64,000 nt of DNA from Linyphia triangularis. Taxonomy: Eukaryota; Arthropoda; Arachnida; Araneae; Linyphiidae. This document shows positions 24,854-38,432 of this stretch, piece after piece. The stretch spans positions 13,107,801 to 13,171,800 of the forward strand of contig OZ021722.1 in NCBI GenBank assembly GCA_963978545.1, read 5' to 3'. Each line of letters begins with the position of its first letter. Within the stretch, counting starts at the first letter, position 1. The translations under genes and the position numbers were made by a program. The notes beneath the pieces were generated by a model. The model did no database searches. It was not told the origin of the DNA and saw nothing but the letters and a program-made list of their open reading frames with translations.

Positions 24854-25637
24854 CATGGGCGCCACCAGGAATATTTGTAAGGGGGTGCAAAACTAAATTT
24901 TTATCAAAATCATCAATTTTTTTTAGAAATGTTAATTAATAATTATGTATTATGAATTATACTCTTTAAAAATAGTAGAAATTCATGGTACATATTTTTG
25001 AAATCGCAACCCTGTTAAAGAGCAAAAAAAAAAAAAATACAAAATAGTAAAAATATTAAAATATATATTTTTAACAATTTTTTTATCATCCAACTTGATC
25101 TCACGACTTTCAAGAGACAGTGTTTAGAATAGAGGAACTCGGAAGAAACAAAAATACGGAAGAGTAAATTTTTTTTTTTATTTCTTCCAAGTTTCGGATG
25201 TAATGGAAAAAAACAAAAAACAAAAAAATCAAAATAAAACACGAAGGCAGTATTGGAATGTGTTCAATTGAATTCTAAAAATAGATTTCAAGATAAGTAT
25301 ATCTGATGACTTAACAAACAAAATATTTTCCTAGAATTTTGAGAACTACACAGGAAATGATTAAACAATAAAAGGAATAAATACTTCTACTCATCAGCCT
25401 CTAATAATCATAGACAATAAGCACCAAAAAATCGTCACGCAAGTAGCTATAAAAAATGACACAGAAGAGAAACAAAGACTAAATTAATAAAATACTCATT
25501 GTAACATAAAAGTATACACGGCATATGTGTTTTTTATTTTATCTTGGAATTTACATCTTTCCCCGTATTTTTTTAAAAATTTCAATAGCCAGGGGGGTGC
25601 AAGTGCACCTCCTTGCACCCTCCTGTAAGCGCCCATG
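24854..25637. mobile_element. hAT-type non-autonomous transposon with 8-bp TSD
   Basis: Bounded by an exact 8-bp direct repeat GTTTCGGT (24846-24853 and 25638-25645). The inverted ends begin CATGGGCGC on both sides and continue with AGG and GGGTGCAA blocks (left ...AAGGGGGTGCAA, right, on the other strand, ...AGGAGGGTGCAA). An 8-bp duplication with CA-starting termini fits hAT. The 784-bp interior is AT-rich without a transposase. Confidence 0.85.
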
Positions 25638-25645
25638 GTTTCGGT

Positions 25646-25789
25646 AAAACATATGATAGTTTTTATTTAAATATGAAAACTGTTTAAAATAATAGAAGTT
25701 TTTGGCTGCTACATTCCGCATATTATTTATATTCCATTAATTTCTGGTGAAAATCTATATTTAATCTCGTAAATATCATAGCAAAGAAA
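25646..25789. other. AT-rich spacer
   Basis: No structure recognised. Confidence 0.3.
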
Positions 25790-26531
25790 CTAGGGATTTG
25801 GAACATTGAACAACTTCCAATTACACTTAATACTGGTCAATGTATAATAAAAAATAAAAAAATTATCGTGGATTGGAGTAATTTACCATTTTAGTTTATT
25901 TTCTATTATTTAAAAAAAAAAAAATGCTAGTTTGACAATAAGTATTACATTGGCAAAAATGATACCTGTCAAAATGGGGGAATGTTTTCAGCTAAACATT
26001 ACATTATCCTTTTTTGTAAATGAAACAGAGAATAAAGAGTGGTTATATGGAAATGCACGAGGAAAGAGAACTCTGAGTTAAAGAAATTAGTTTTTCAATT
26101 TCTTACAACTTTAAGGTGATTTTCTACGGAAATTTTAGAGTGGAGATGTTTAGAGCACCTCAAAAGGCATTAACCACAAAGATTTTGATAAAAACGTTAG
26201 AGCTCTTCTTCTTCTTTTTTTTTTTTTTTTGCAATTGTTGAAAAAACAAATAATTTTTTAATGACAGATACCTTATGCGCATGCGCAATTTTGACGAAAA
26301 CCTTAACGCTAGATCCCATGGCCAACACTAACCGGTATACCGAAGATTAATATCGTAGGTTAATTTGTTCGGGAGTTATGCTAACCACTATTTTCGCACT
26401 CAGCACGTTCCGAAAAGTGTGGAAATGCAAACAAATATATTTTGCAAACTTGTAGAAATATAAACAAATATTGACCGAAAGAAATACTTTCATTATCCTA
26501 CGTTAACCTATGGGTAACTGTAAGTAATAAT
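25790..26531 (-). repeat. Family A copy A8, diverged
   Basis: Reverse copy, from CTAGGGATTTGGAACATTG to CCTATGGGTAACTGTAAGT. It is more diverged than the others but retains GCGCATGCGC (26278-26287) and GGGAGTTATGCTAACCAC. Near full length. Confidence 0.8.
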
Positions 26532-27666
26532 GACCAATCGTTATCTAATATCTCTTAGAAATCCGTCAGTGCATTACTTTTTTTTGTATAGTCATATATG
26601 TCTACTTATATAATTATGTCACTAGAAGTGCAATAAAGTTGTTTTTCTTTAGTATAAAAGTAGTTATTTTGAAGTTGTTTTTTGTGAGGTCACTTTTCTT
26701 GCACCAGTGCAGATTAAATAGGATTTTTCAAATCTTAATTTAAAAAGTTCATAAATGTTTGTCAATTCAATCCTCCATTCTATATTAATATCACATAACT
26801 GTTTAATAAAGCCCTCCATTTACACAATTTTAAATTCAAATTATAGTAAGATGAAATTTTGGAAAGAAATTTTTAATAAAAGTAAAGGCATCAGAAACAA
26901 TTAAAGTTTGTATCTTTTGGTGTTGTGGCCTTAAGTAACTTATATGATGAGTTATACTCGATAATGAAAATAACGTTCCATAATACCGGAAGTTTCTCTT
27001 TAATAAGCGTTACTTCTTATGATAACATGATACCTAAAGCCGATTCCGAATACAAATTCTTTCATATATGCCCAGTACATAATTCATTTCGAAATTTTTT
27101 AAAGTTATAATTCTCAGCTAGAAAAATATTAATAAAATGGCAAAGAGCAACGTTGGAAGAGTAGTAATGACAGATATTAAAAGGTAGAATTATACAAGCT
27201 AAATTATAGCTACTCCCCAGTTATATCATATTTACAATCCTAATTTGTGTAATATTCATTGATGCACAGACGTAATCAAACTCGAATGAATGGGAAAAAC
27301 ATAAAATGGAAAAAAAAATCGATTATACGGTAATGTTGTTAGCTCAAATGAGGAATGTAATAGTAATTTATTTTTTGTCATAAGTGACTAAAAATCACTA
27401 ACCAAATATAGTAAGATTACTGTTTAGTAGTAGTAAACAGTAAAAACACATAATTTGAATAACGATATTTTCAAGCATGAGCTATTCCTATAGCATACTT
27501 ACATACACACATAAAAAAAGCCAAACTTGAATAAAATGACTTTGACTAAAACAAATATTAATAAACATGTCACTGAAGATATTTAAACTTGAATGAAAGG
27601 TCCCATCACTGGATCAAAGGAAGTAATTTAATAATAATTACTCTATACAAATATTCATCAATCACT

Positions 27667-27736
<70 letters not shown>

Positions 27737-29334
27737 AACCTGGAAACGAATGGAAAAAAGGTTAACAGTTTCGAGAGTTTTAATAAAAGGTAATATTGCT
27801 ACTACAAATTGGTTGTTACTGCAAAATGAGTTTATTGTAATTAAACCGTTTAAGTGTCCAGTATTCACAAAAAGAAAAAAACATCAAATCTCAAAATAAA
27901 AAAAAACGCCAAAAAAAATAAATAAAAAAAAACACGTTAAAACTACTGAAAATTTGTAAAAAAAAAAAGGTAACATTACCTCAAAACGAGTTATTTAGTC
28001 TCAATTACTGCTCATAAATATCCAGTAATCATTAACCAAAATAAAAAAAAATTAACCAAAACTGGAATAAAACGGTAATACCATAAACACAAAATGAGTA
28101 ATTTAACCTTAATCACACCTTATAAATAACCTGCAATCGCAATGCAGCCGTAATCCAGCAGTGCATGCAGAAAAAAACTTATTTCCAGAACCAGATTCAT
28201 TTTAAATTCTTGACACCCGACTTTTCCATTCCAGAGCGTTAATTTAAGGTCCTCATTGCTTCCTTCGGCTCGCATTAGCCTCAGAAGGGTTAATTAAATA
28301 AGATTCCGATCCGTTCTGGCGTGTTTGTTCTCTCTCTCTTTCCCGATAAAATTCTTCCCCGCTAAGTGCAAGTCCCTCCAACCCTAAGGGGTGAAAAAGC
28401 CCCGAGTTTGCCCCGCCATTAAGGAGGATTAAAAGTTCGATTGCGATTAATCGCCGGAGAAGAACGTTAAATTTCGACGCGAGTGGAAGTTGAAGTCATT
28501 TTTACGGAAATTAAGCGACCGATTCCGAATTGATTATCGAAGTGGTGTGAAGAGAGGAAGTTGAGAAAAATGTGTACACACTTTGGAGGGTTTTTGCTGC
28601 CGACGTTCTAATTGAAATGGAATCGGAAAGTAAACGATGTTATCAACCGCCCGGAAAGCTTGGGAATTTCGGATACTTTTGGAGTTGAAGATAAAAGTTC
28701 GCCATTAAAGATTTCCCGTAACGAAATGGCGGGGCGAAATTATGGTTTATTGAGGAGGAGTTTTGCTTTCTCCCTTGAGACGCTGTGAATTATTTAGTCG
28801 ATTGGATTTTTGCATTAGCGGTAGTTAGGGGAGAGGAGTTTTACTTTCCAAGTTTCATTCCCAAATTAAAATTGCTGCTATAAAAAGAACATGGGAAAGA
28901 TTGAGATAGCGGCTTTTAAAAATATATATTATCACAATATCCTTTTTGAATGATTTCCCTTCGTTTTCCTGGCTGTGTTAATCAAATCATTCGTTACAAG
29001 CTTAAATATTCTTATTCAAAATAATAACTTTTTGGTTTGAAATGTTTGTATTTTCTTTGCTTTTTGGTACAGATTTATTAATTGATACCTTACAAAGCCA
29101 AATATCATATTATAGTTTTTATTTTTGGATAAACATTTACAAAAACACTTTTATTTTTGCATCTCTTGTTCTTATCGTAATTCTTCGCATATAAAGCTTA
29201 TCGTGTTTATTTTTACTTTACAATAATCAGTCAACTGAACTATATTGTTTCTTGTAATTCTTGTATTTGCAACTAGCTGCGTGGACATGCGTTGCTGTGG
29301 GTACTCATTGTGGAATATATTTCTTTGAATGACA
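26532..29334. other. 2.8 kb unique sequence with (AT)n and a GC-richer island
   Basis: Contains a perfect (AT)32 at 27671-27734. A GC-richer island at about 28200-28760 includes CGATTGCGATTAATCGCCGG and clusters of short motifs. No gene recognised; the island is a candidate conserved non-coding element. Confidence 0.35.
27671..27734. repeat. (AT)n microsatellite
   Basis: 64 bp of perfect AT dinucleotide. Confidence 0.98.
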
Positions 29335-29458
29335 TAGGGTGGCCAGCATAGAAGAAGCATCAGATTATTTTTAAAACCGAAGTTTGGAATTGAAATTACG
29401 TTTAACATTCTGAAGCGCTGTAACTCCATAAATCTGGATTTTCCTGTACGCTGGTCAT
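29335..29458. mobile_element. Possible short MITE (about 125 bp)
   Basis: Ends are weakly inverted: AGGGTGGCCAGCATA on the left and TACGCTGGTCATCCTG on the right. The target duplication is unclear and no second copy is in the window, so this is tentative. Confidence 0.35.
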
Positions 29459-32400
29459 CCTGAATAATTATTACAAAATAAACACCATAAAAACAAAAGA
29501 CAATACTCCAATACTCGTGACTGTTCTGTAAAAGAATTCAGTATGAACCAACAAATAGTACTTCTTAAAAGGTTTGGATCATTTTCGATAAAACCGAAAC
29601 TGTCACCAAAAAAACCTGTAGCATAATGTTATTCATAATTACCGCTACAGCAGCATTTCGGCGACAGATTCGGTTTCGTCAAAATTGGTAAGTGGAATAA
29701 TTTGTAAGTATCGTGAATTTTAAATAAAAGATTTGTATAAATTTTTCAAGCATATACAAAAAGTGTCTCCTGCATATGCATCAATGATTTTCTTATTTTC
29801 TGAGCATTAAATTGTTAAGGACTTCAACATCATCATTTTTTAGAGCCAATATAGCTTTTTTACGAAGCCGAGAGGGAAGCCGGCTAAGTGCAGAGCTAAT
29901 TTCAGGAAATGCAATTAAAATCTATATTCTAGATAATATTATATTAACCAGCTTTTTCAATTGAAATGAAGCAGTTGTGCAGTAAGGTGCCCATCAAAAA
30001 GATCAATTTCGAGTTTGAGCAAATGATTGCTAAGTCCCTTAAATACTATTATTGTGAACAAAGAAATAAAAATGTTATAGAGCCTTCTTATAAGAAATAT
30101 TTACGAAAATAGCATGTTCAAAAAAGTACCAAGTTAATAATAAATATAAATTAAAAAAAAAAAAAATCCATAGAAAAAACATCTAAAAAACTACCAAAGT
30201 CCCTGCATAAAATTGTCACACAGATTCCTCAATATCCAGAAATATAGAATTTGAAAACGCTACAAATACATTTATTTATCAATGTTTTAATGAGTTAAAG
30301 ACTGAGACTGCCTTATCATTTTGTGCCCTTGTTAAAAATTGAAATTGTAATTGAAATAAAAAACAAAATTAAATTCTGCGATTAAAATTTTAGTGTTTTA
30401 ATTGTTAGCATCCATATTAAGATCCATTTATGAAAAAATAATGAAAACTCTAGAAATGTGATGTCTAAAAAAGTTCCTTCAAGGAACAATTTTAACATTT
30501 TATGTCCTTACACATAATGCTTAGCATATAAAGAAAACAAAAACTTTTTTTAATTCAAAATAATTTGCAAAAAAAAAAAAAAAAAAAAAACATTTTATTT
30601 TTCCTGTGAATTTCAAAAAATCAATACAAGCCGTTTTCGAAATTTGCGATTATTTTATTTTTCTAACTATTTTAATTAATCAGATATTTATCCTAATTAA
30701 GATTTTTTCAGTTTCAACAAACATATCTAGTACTTGCTTTAGTTTAATACATTTAAAAAAAAAAAGAAAAAAAAGTTATATAAATTTGTCATCCATAAGC
30801 GACAATATAAAACTCAGCTTACTCCCAAAACCAATCTTTTTACTTTTAGTGGAATATTTCTTTCATCAGGTATATCTAAAGTATTGCCAGTACAAAACTA
30901 TTGCTGGGAATATAATTATGTTGCTTCCATCTCTAATTAAACAAGTATGTGTCAATGAGAAAAATCTCAATCAATTTCAAGTCACTCTTATATCATCCCT
31001 CATTTCATTAAGTACGATACCAACAATAATAAAAAAAAAAAAAAACCTGAAAACGATTCCATAATGAAGTGAACAACTCAACTCAACATAGGAAAGTTTC
31101 TCCGGAATTCCTCGAAAATGATTAAACTCCTGAATCAAACTTGATTTGAACTGACACTGACGTATTAAACACGTCAATCTAAGAAGAAAAAAAAAACCTC
31201 GGAATTCTTCCGAATGACGGGAACCCATTTGTAAGAAAATTCTAATTTTCTTTCACGTTCCATATTTAATTGCATAGTAACCAGGTCCAATACTTCTTGT
31301 TCTGGAATGCAAAGCATCTATTACCGAGTAATTTAATTCTAATGCGAAGTTTACAAACTGGTGTTGGCAACAAAGAATACACAGTGCAAAATAAATTCCA
31401 GAATTCGCAGTAATAATGAATTGAATCGTTTTATTGGAATTCGGTGTTTACCTTTGCTATCGGAGAGATTTTCTCATTGAGGCGGAAAGTTTAATTGCAT
31501 TTTTTTCCCTTCATTTCCACCCCTTCCCACCACTTTACCATTTCCGATTCCGCCATCTTTATTTTTGATTCTAATTACAAACGAGTTAGAAAATTAATTG
31601 TTGACTTTGAATTGAATATCTTTTTATTTTTTTCTCTTCTTCTTTTTGCTTGATTTAAGAGCGTGATTGAATTTAAATGTTTCGGGTTGAGAAAGGAGAA
31701 GAAAAAAAAATACCCCGGTTGAAAGTTCTTGGTTGATTTGTTTCATTATCTTTTAATCAAGTCTTCAATTACTGGAAAATACAATTTTAGTGAAATTAAA
31801 ATAACGCAAAACAAAATGAGATTTGAAAACTGAAATAATTGAGATTTAGAAAGGGTATTTGTTTGCGGCTCAAAGAGTTTTTTTCTTCATTGCGCTTCTT
31901 TTCTTTTTTTAATCATTTTCCGTTTGTTGATTTATTATTTATTTTAATCAAAGTATTCATTAATTCGGAATTAGTTTTCGACACATTATATTATATTATT
32001 TAAACTGGACTCTGCTCCAACAAATATTTCATTTTTAAGTTTAATTGGAAATCTCAGTTTATTAAAAATACTTAATAAGATGGGTTTTATATACGTCTTA
32101 TTTGTATTGAGATTTAGTGAACATATCATTTGAACAAAACATTAAATTTCTGCACGAGTATAATTGAGAAACGGATTAATTTATAATTTAATCCTTTTTC
32201 AAATACAATTGGAATTGTTTGTTTCAAATATTAATGGGATGTTTATTTATATTGGCAAATACATATGTAGTTTAATTTTTAAATTGAATTCTATTGTCTA
32301 CATGCTATTGTTTTAATTTATTCTTTGGAAATACATACAACTAAAGAGAATTACTCTTTGTGAATGCAAAATTGATGCGTTCAACATTTTATTTAACATA

Positions 32401-33051
32401 ATAGTATTAAAAAAATTGGATGAACTCAAAACGTTTGTTTATTTATAAAAGAGAAACAAAATATAAGTATTATGAAAAGAAGCATTGCTATTTAAAAAGA
32501 GTGTGAATACTTTCTATACATGACATAATCTTGTTTACGTGCATCTTTAAAAGAAAATATTTTTTTTGGAGGTATACTTTTAGTAAAAGCTTCCTAAAAG
32601 TTTCCTATTAATTTAGATATAACCTTATCCTTGGCAATTTTCACAATTGTTAGAATTAAAAGATTTTTTTTTTTCATATATAATTTAGAAACAAAATTAC
32701 TAATCCTAGATAGTTTTGGTTTTCTAATTTTAAAATCTATCTCCTACATTTAAAAACAAGAAACATTAGCTTTTATGAAAGAAAATCTAATTATATCAAA
32801 ATATTTTTTTTTTTTAATCTTAATCGACTTGTTAGGGATTATCAAAACTAAAAGCAGACTGCATTTGTTTTTACGTTCGCCCTTTGTACTTTTTTGGAAT
32901 AATTAGATTTTTCTCAGGACACATTAAAGTATTCAATGTCCTTTATAAAGTTGGTAAGTAAATATTTATAACATGCACTTGAAGTTCCTTTGCTAGTTCT
33001 GCTACTTTTTAATTCAGATTTAAAATTAAAATATATATTTATTGTCAGACC
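29459..33051. other. 3.6 kb AT-rich unique sequence
   Basis: Poly-A at 30571-30590 and many short A/T runs. A 152-codon plus-strand frame at 30606-31064 is AT-rich and hydrophobic with no motif, and I regard it as chance. 31430-31570 is slightly GC-richer. No repeats or gene identified. Confidence 0.4.
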
Positions 33052-33395
33052 CATCAATATAGATAAAAAAAACAAAACTGGATAGACTGCTCCGATGTCA
33101 ATGCAAGATGAAAAACGCGCCCGTGGTTGATGATGATGGGTGGATGATTAACCAATCGCAGTTCACTTTTATAGTTGGATAGGAATGCGACAAACCTTGT
33201 AAAGTTCTAGAGTAGATATTTTTTTTGTACATTATTATTAATTAAGATCTACTATTAAAAGTTCTGCTGTGTACAACCCAATATTTTTGTTTTCAATCCT
33301 CGGCAATCCGCATTTTTTCGTCCATCCAAAGATCTGGCAACGACTTCATTTTCCCAACGTTAAGCAGTCCATCCAGTTGTTTATCTATATCGACG
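33052..33395. mobile_element. Family D transposon, copy D1
   Basis: A 344-bp element homologous, in reverse orientation, to D2 at 63484-63818. The inverted ends are an AACTGGATAGACTGC block on the left and its complement in AAGCAGTCCATCCAGTTGTT on the right; the outer tip (CATCAATATAGAT / ATCTATATCGACG) is partly decayed. No coding capacity. The flanking duplication is not clear for this copy. Confidence 0.8.
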
Positions 33396-33645
33396 GAACA
33401 GCCACGAGTATGTCTTCAACATGACAACTGAGATCTTCGATGAACGTGTTCGTCCTGATCTGCATCCCACTTTCTCGAGTGGACATTCGTGACAACTGAC
33501 CTTCTATAAACGCAATGTTGACACCTAGCCAAAGCTTACCACTTCCACTAGTAGATCGCTTGCAATATTTCAATGGGCTTTGAAACTTTTCTGACATATT
33601 TTCTTGCCAGGGACCTTTGTTGGGACTCGTTGCCTATGCATTGAC
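33385..33645 (-). other. Unrecognised minus-strand open frame next to D1
   Basis: A minus-strand frame is open from about 33642 down to 33385. It contains MSEKFQSPLKYCKRS and, further on, LWLGVNIAFIEGQ. The codon content is less AT-biased than the surroundings. I do not recognise the protein. The frame ends inside the terminal repeat of D1 (peptide VAVPSI), so the transposon truncates it. It may be a cut-off exon, a processed pseudogene fragment or chance. Confidence 0.25.
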
Positions 33646-34779
33646 TACATCCGTAATCAAGGATGACGTTCGAAAACCTAAATTTCCCCAGGATTAGGGT
33701 AAGGGTTTTATTACACAGATCGGACGAGGTTTTAGGGCATTTTCTTAATATTTAAATAATTAATTTTTTTTTAAGTATACATATACAATTGAGATGATTT
33801 TTTTTAATTTTTAGGTAATAATTTCAAACTTTTTGGCAGTATGTCAGAATTAAAAATGATGCATTTATATATATATAAACTTTTTTTTCCCGTCAATTTT
33901 TTAATCAGCTAATTGCAATTAAAGTGATTAATTAGGACATTATTAGAACATACATAAATAAACTTGTAATTAACTTAGAGGCATGATTTTTACTGCAAAT
34001 AAAAGATATTATATTGACGCATGTTCCTATGGAGAATTTTGAATTTGGCTGCAATATTTATTTAATTATAAATTTTAAATAAAAAGTGTAAAAAAAATAC
34101 ATATTTTTTAACAAAAAATTAAGATTAAAATATGCATAAAAAATGTGTTTATAACAATATATGTTAGATTCTCCATAGAAAACACATTCACAACTTGTGT
34201 CTTCAGAACAAAATTAGAATTTTGTAAATCGGACAATTTATTTTGAAGTTATGAGCGTTGTCGTAAAGTCATATAACACCAAAATGTCATTCTTCAGAAA
34301 ACGCGTTTAAAGCTACTACACTAATGAACGGGTTACAAAGCAGGTTCAAAAAACCCACTGTAATTTAAAAAGTTAGTTGAGTCTCAGAGAGAATATGGTA
34401 TTATTATAGAGGTAATGAATTCGGGAATATTTTAAAACAAAACAAAAACAAAAATGCAGACTTGACTCAAATTTTTAAATTCCCAATGTATATGTATACC
34501 TTAAAGAGCTTTTGTCTGTATACTTGGAATCGGAAAGAAATTCTTCATAAATATAAAGTAATTTCACTCGTTTTTTTAAAAAATGAGGGAATGGCCCATT
34601 GGCAAAATTTTCAATATGTTTAGAAATAATTATCCCATATAGAAGAACACATCCTCCCAGGGAAGTCCCTAGGAAGTCATTCGGAGTACCGTGGATACCC
34701 GATGTCTTCCCAGGGAGCTCCCCGGGACGATGTGTGCTGTATGTTGCATTATTCCTTTCGGGTAAGTGGTACTGAGGAG
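33646..34779. other. AT-rich unique sequence
   Basis: No gene or element recognised. Confidence 0.35.
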
Positions 34780-35100
34780 GAGCAATTGTTGAAATGGACT
34801 TATTTTGGCGAAAACCTTTATGTCAGATCCCATGGCCATCATTGATTTGTATTCAAATGTTAAACATCGCAGGTCAATTTGTGCTGAAGTTTTGCTGACC
34901 ATAGATACGCAAACACTTTTCTCGCCACATTTCTGGACTCAGGACGTTCCTAAGTTCAAAAACCTAAGTTAGTACTGCAAAGTTAGAAAGGTCCTAAATT
35001 AGTAGTGCAAAAAAAAAAAAAAAAAAAAAATAAAAAAAAAAAAAAATTAATGGAATACTTTTAATAACCTATATTAAATATAGGTTAATTAAAAGTAAAG
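34780..35100 (-). repeat. Family A copy A9, 5' part only
   Basis: Reverse fragment covering the 5' portion of the repeat. CCATGGCCATCATTG, GCAGGTCAATTTG and GTTTTGCTGACCAT correspond to conserved blocks, and it ends in GGTTAATTAAAAGTAAAGAG. It contains an A run at 35009-35046. Confidence 0.7.
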
Positions 35101-36159
35101 AGATCTATATTTTGAAAAGTGGCATCAGTCATAAAGCTATCCCACCTTAGTTCTGGAAAATCTTTTGAAATTTCCGGGCATTTGCGATAAAAGCAGAGCA
35201 CAAAATACAACCAAAATAACTAAAAGAACCTCAAAATGTTTCTGCAACCTTGACGAAACAATACCTCTCAAGCACTCAAAAAGAAAAAAAAAGACGAAAG
35301 AATAAAAGGAAAAAAAAAAATAAAGAAAGAAAAAAATTAAGTGATTATCGATAATGCTCCTAGACAGGAAAACGCCATTCCGAATAAAATAAACATTTAA
35401 AATTCCTAAAATGAAATTACATTCGAAACGCGAACTGCCGACGGAAGAAAAGTTTTAGAAAAGGCAGGCTCAACTCTTCCAAAACTAAAGACGAGGGGGG
35501 GGGGGGGGTAGGGATTTCTGGAAGACGAAGATGCTGTTTTGCTAAACGGGGTGCATCACTTTAAATTTGCCAATTCCGAATACATTAGGCTTAATTTGTC
35601 TCGAGTTGTAGGAAGGGCGCTGTCAGAACCTTCTGGTCTCCCCAAGACGGTTTGAAGCTGTCTCGTCTCATCCGGGACCTTAGTACCCCCCCCCCCTCCC
35701 CTCTCCCCGAGTTAACTGATGGCTTTTTAATGCCACCTGCATACACAAGGGCTAAAACCTGCCACCTTCTCCTCTCTTCTCTCCATCCTCTTTTCTGGAA
35801 ATTTCTGTCATCCCCACACAAAGTATCTAAGACCTTCTCTCTTCCTGCAGTTTCAGGGATCGCTTTTAGAAGAGGATATGGGGGGGTTGCAGGGATGTTT
35901 TAAAACAATTTTTGAATCGAGGGGGGAGATGAGTTTCGGTCGCCAAGCAAATCGCCAGGGATGGGTTGTTGTTGACTTTGTTCCGATTCAACAAGGAGAA
36001 GCGGGGAAAAGTCGTTTGAAACCGCCTCTGACCTAGCATAAAATGTATTTGACATTATATAAACATATATTTATGATGCATTTATTTCAAAAAAAAAAAA
36101 AAAAATGTAGTACCAAATATTGACAAACGTATTTTTCCTTCAACTTGAAAAATTATTAT
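35101..36159. other. Unique sequence with a GC-richer island
   Basis: 35440-36020 is GC-richer, with G and C homopolymers (35493-35508 and 35686-35695). Overlapping open frames on both strands (about 35591-35903) show no domain. Possibly a conserved non-coding element. Confidence 0.3.
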
Positions 36160-36163
36160 TTAA

Positions 36164-36428
36164 AATCCACTGATGGTCATGCACGTATATATACGTCTTA
36201 GGATCCCCAGTTTTTCTAGCAATACACAACATTTTTAAGTTTATAAATAAAATTCAAAATAAGATATATTTTAGATATTTTTATTAGGATGATAGTCTAT
36301 AACCTATCTAAAACAAAATAAATAAAAATAATAAAAAAAATTATGTATTTGAATTAGAAATATAATTTAAAAATTATTGCAAGGAAAACCACTGAGGAAT
36401 TTCGCCCATTCCCATGACCGTCAGTGGG
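36164..36428. mobile_element. piggyBac-like MITE flanked by TTAA
   Basis: 265 bp between TTAA at 36160-36163 and TTAA at 36429-36432. The inverted ends are CCACTGATGGTCATG on the left and CATGACCGTCAGTGG on the right, 14 of 15 matching. Non-coding. Confidence 0.7.
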
Positions 36429-36517
36429 TTAAACTTTAAAAAAAAAAGGAAGAAAATAAATCGATAGAAAATATTTTAATCATATTAAGAAAATAATTTT
36501 TTATTTTGTACTTGGTA

Positions 36518-36595
36518 TTTCATATAAAGTAATGATGTTACAAATAAAGTAATGGCTATATATATAAAGTAATGGTACAACATATAAAGTTACCC
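36518..36595 (+). repeat. Outlying monomers of the AAAGTAATGG satellite
   Basis: Four diverged monomers of the CATATAAAGTAATGGTRCTN type, 1.8 kb before the main array. The two are separated by unique sequence and family A copy A10. Confidence 0.85.
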
Positions 36596-37230
36596 CTTGT
36601 TCTATCGCTCCTCAATATACAGCTCATTCGGATATATCACGCTTTTGCCATGTTTCCCACTTTTTTTCTGATTTCCCGTTTCTATAATTTTCCTCCCCAA
36701 AACTGTTGTGATGAGAGGACCACAGACGAGCGTGATTACAACAAAGATGGACGATTTTTTTTTTAAATTTTTTTTTTATTTATTTAGAAAATTCAATTCA
36801 AAGAAATTCGATTGATTAATTTTTTTTAATTATCTTCGTATAAATTAAAAAACATATCTTTACTTTATGAGTACGTAGTGAAAGGTACATAATGCATTTG
36901 TGCCTCAAGAATTAAGTTTCATAAATTGAGATTTCTTTTAAATCAGTCTACGCTAAAAATGATTAAAAGGTGCCATATGTAGCCCACAAGAGTTTTTCTG
37001 CGGCTTGGTGGTTACACAGAAAAAAACTTTTTTTTTAATTTTTGATTATTCCAGATGTATTTTTTTACAAAATTGTGATTAATTAATCATTTAGTTCAAA
37101 AGGATGTGAGTTGACTACGCAGAAATAAGAAGTCCTGTTAGTGTTTCTTCGCTTCTCTATTCTTCTTATATTTCCTTAAATTCTTAAATATTTCCCAAAT
37201 ATATTCACTGTTACCAGCACATTTTTAACA
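36596..37230. other. AT-rich unique spacer
   Basis: Nothing recognised. Confidence 0.3.
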
Positions 37231-37969
37231 AGAGGTGTGGAATATCGCACAATTTTCAATTACACTATATTACTGATGTGGATTTGTGTCATTTACAGTT
37301 TTTATATTTTCATCATTCATCGAGGAAAAATGGCCAGTTTGGTGATATTTTTGCGATAATTCTTGTATTATTATTACTATTATTTTTATTTAATTTTTTA
37401 AGCAATATACTTTTCTATAATACTTATATAAACCTTTCTTATAAGTGAAACTGGGGAGAGGAGAAGAAACGATCTTCGATGAGGTATGCTCAAGAAAAGA
37501 GAACTCTATGTTGAAGGCATTCGTTTCTCAACTTTTTACGCCATTAAAGCATTTTTAAGGGGAATTTCGGAGGTGGGGATGTTTAGAAAACCTTAAGGGG
37601 CATTACCACAGCGATTTTGAAGAAACTCGTTAGAGCCGTTTTTTAGCAATTATTGAAAAACATGATTTTCTCAATGACAGCTACCTTATGCGCATGCGCG
37701 ATTTTGACGAAAATCTTAATAGTAGGTCCTTGTGCAATCTCCAACCTTCACACCAAATTTGAAATTCTTAGGTCAATTTATTCGGAAGTTATGCTGACCA
37801 CGTACACACAGATATTTTTTCTATGTCACTTTTTTGAGGTCAGAATGTTCCAAAACGTAGAGAAATGCAAAAAAAATAAAAAAAATCGATTTTTATTTTT
37901 TATTTTTTTGATCGAAAGCTATACTTTCATTATCATTTGTATTACATATGAGTTATTGAAAGTAAAAAG
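37231..37969 (-). repeat. Family A copy A10, full length
   Basis: Reverse copy from AGAGGTGTGGAATATCGCAC to GAGTTATTGAAAGTAAAAAG. All internal blocks are present, including GCGCATGCGC at about 37690-37699. Confidence 0.9.
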
Positions 37970-38432
37970 ATGTTATGTTATTAGAAAACTAATTACATGA
38001 GGATCGATGCTACAAATCTGGGTTTTCTCGAAATTTGATTCGCAAACATAGTACGGGACAGTTCGCTCTTGTAATACCACAAGAAAAGAGTCAGATTACT
38101 AGTCCAGATTTTAGATTCAGTTGATAAATTTCTTTTCAATGATATTTTCTGGAAAGCAAGTGGTGAAAGAAAAATCGAATCAGCAGACGTTAGACACATC
38201 CTAACTTTAAATTAGCGTTCATGTGCTTTGGATATAAAATAAGATGAAACTTATCTGTCTTTATTATTTAAATCATTCATTTCTATTACTGTGCATAATT
38301 TTACTCCTACGTTACTTAATAACGTGCATAAGTTCATAAATTAATTTTTTTTACATTATATCATATTTCGCAATCGGATATATAACGCATTTTCGTTGTT
38401 TTCCGACAAGCGCTGTATATCGAGAGGCTATT
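37970..38432. other. Unique spacer
   Basis: No gene or repeat recognised. Confidence 0.3.

Noticed and set aside
30606..31064. 152-codon plus-strand open frame
   Set aside because: Very AT-rich, hydrophobic and lysine-rich composition, with no domain and flanking poly-A. Chance frame in low-GC DNA.
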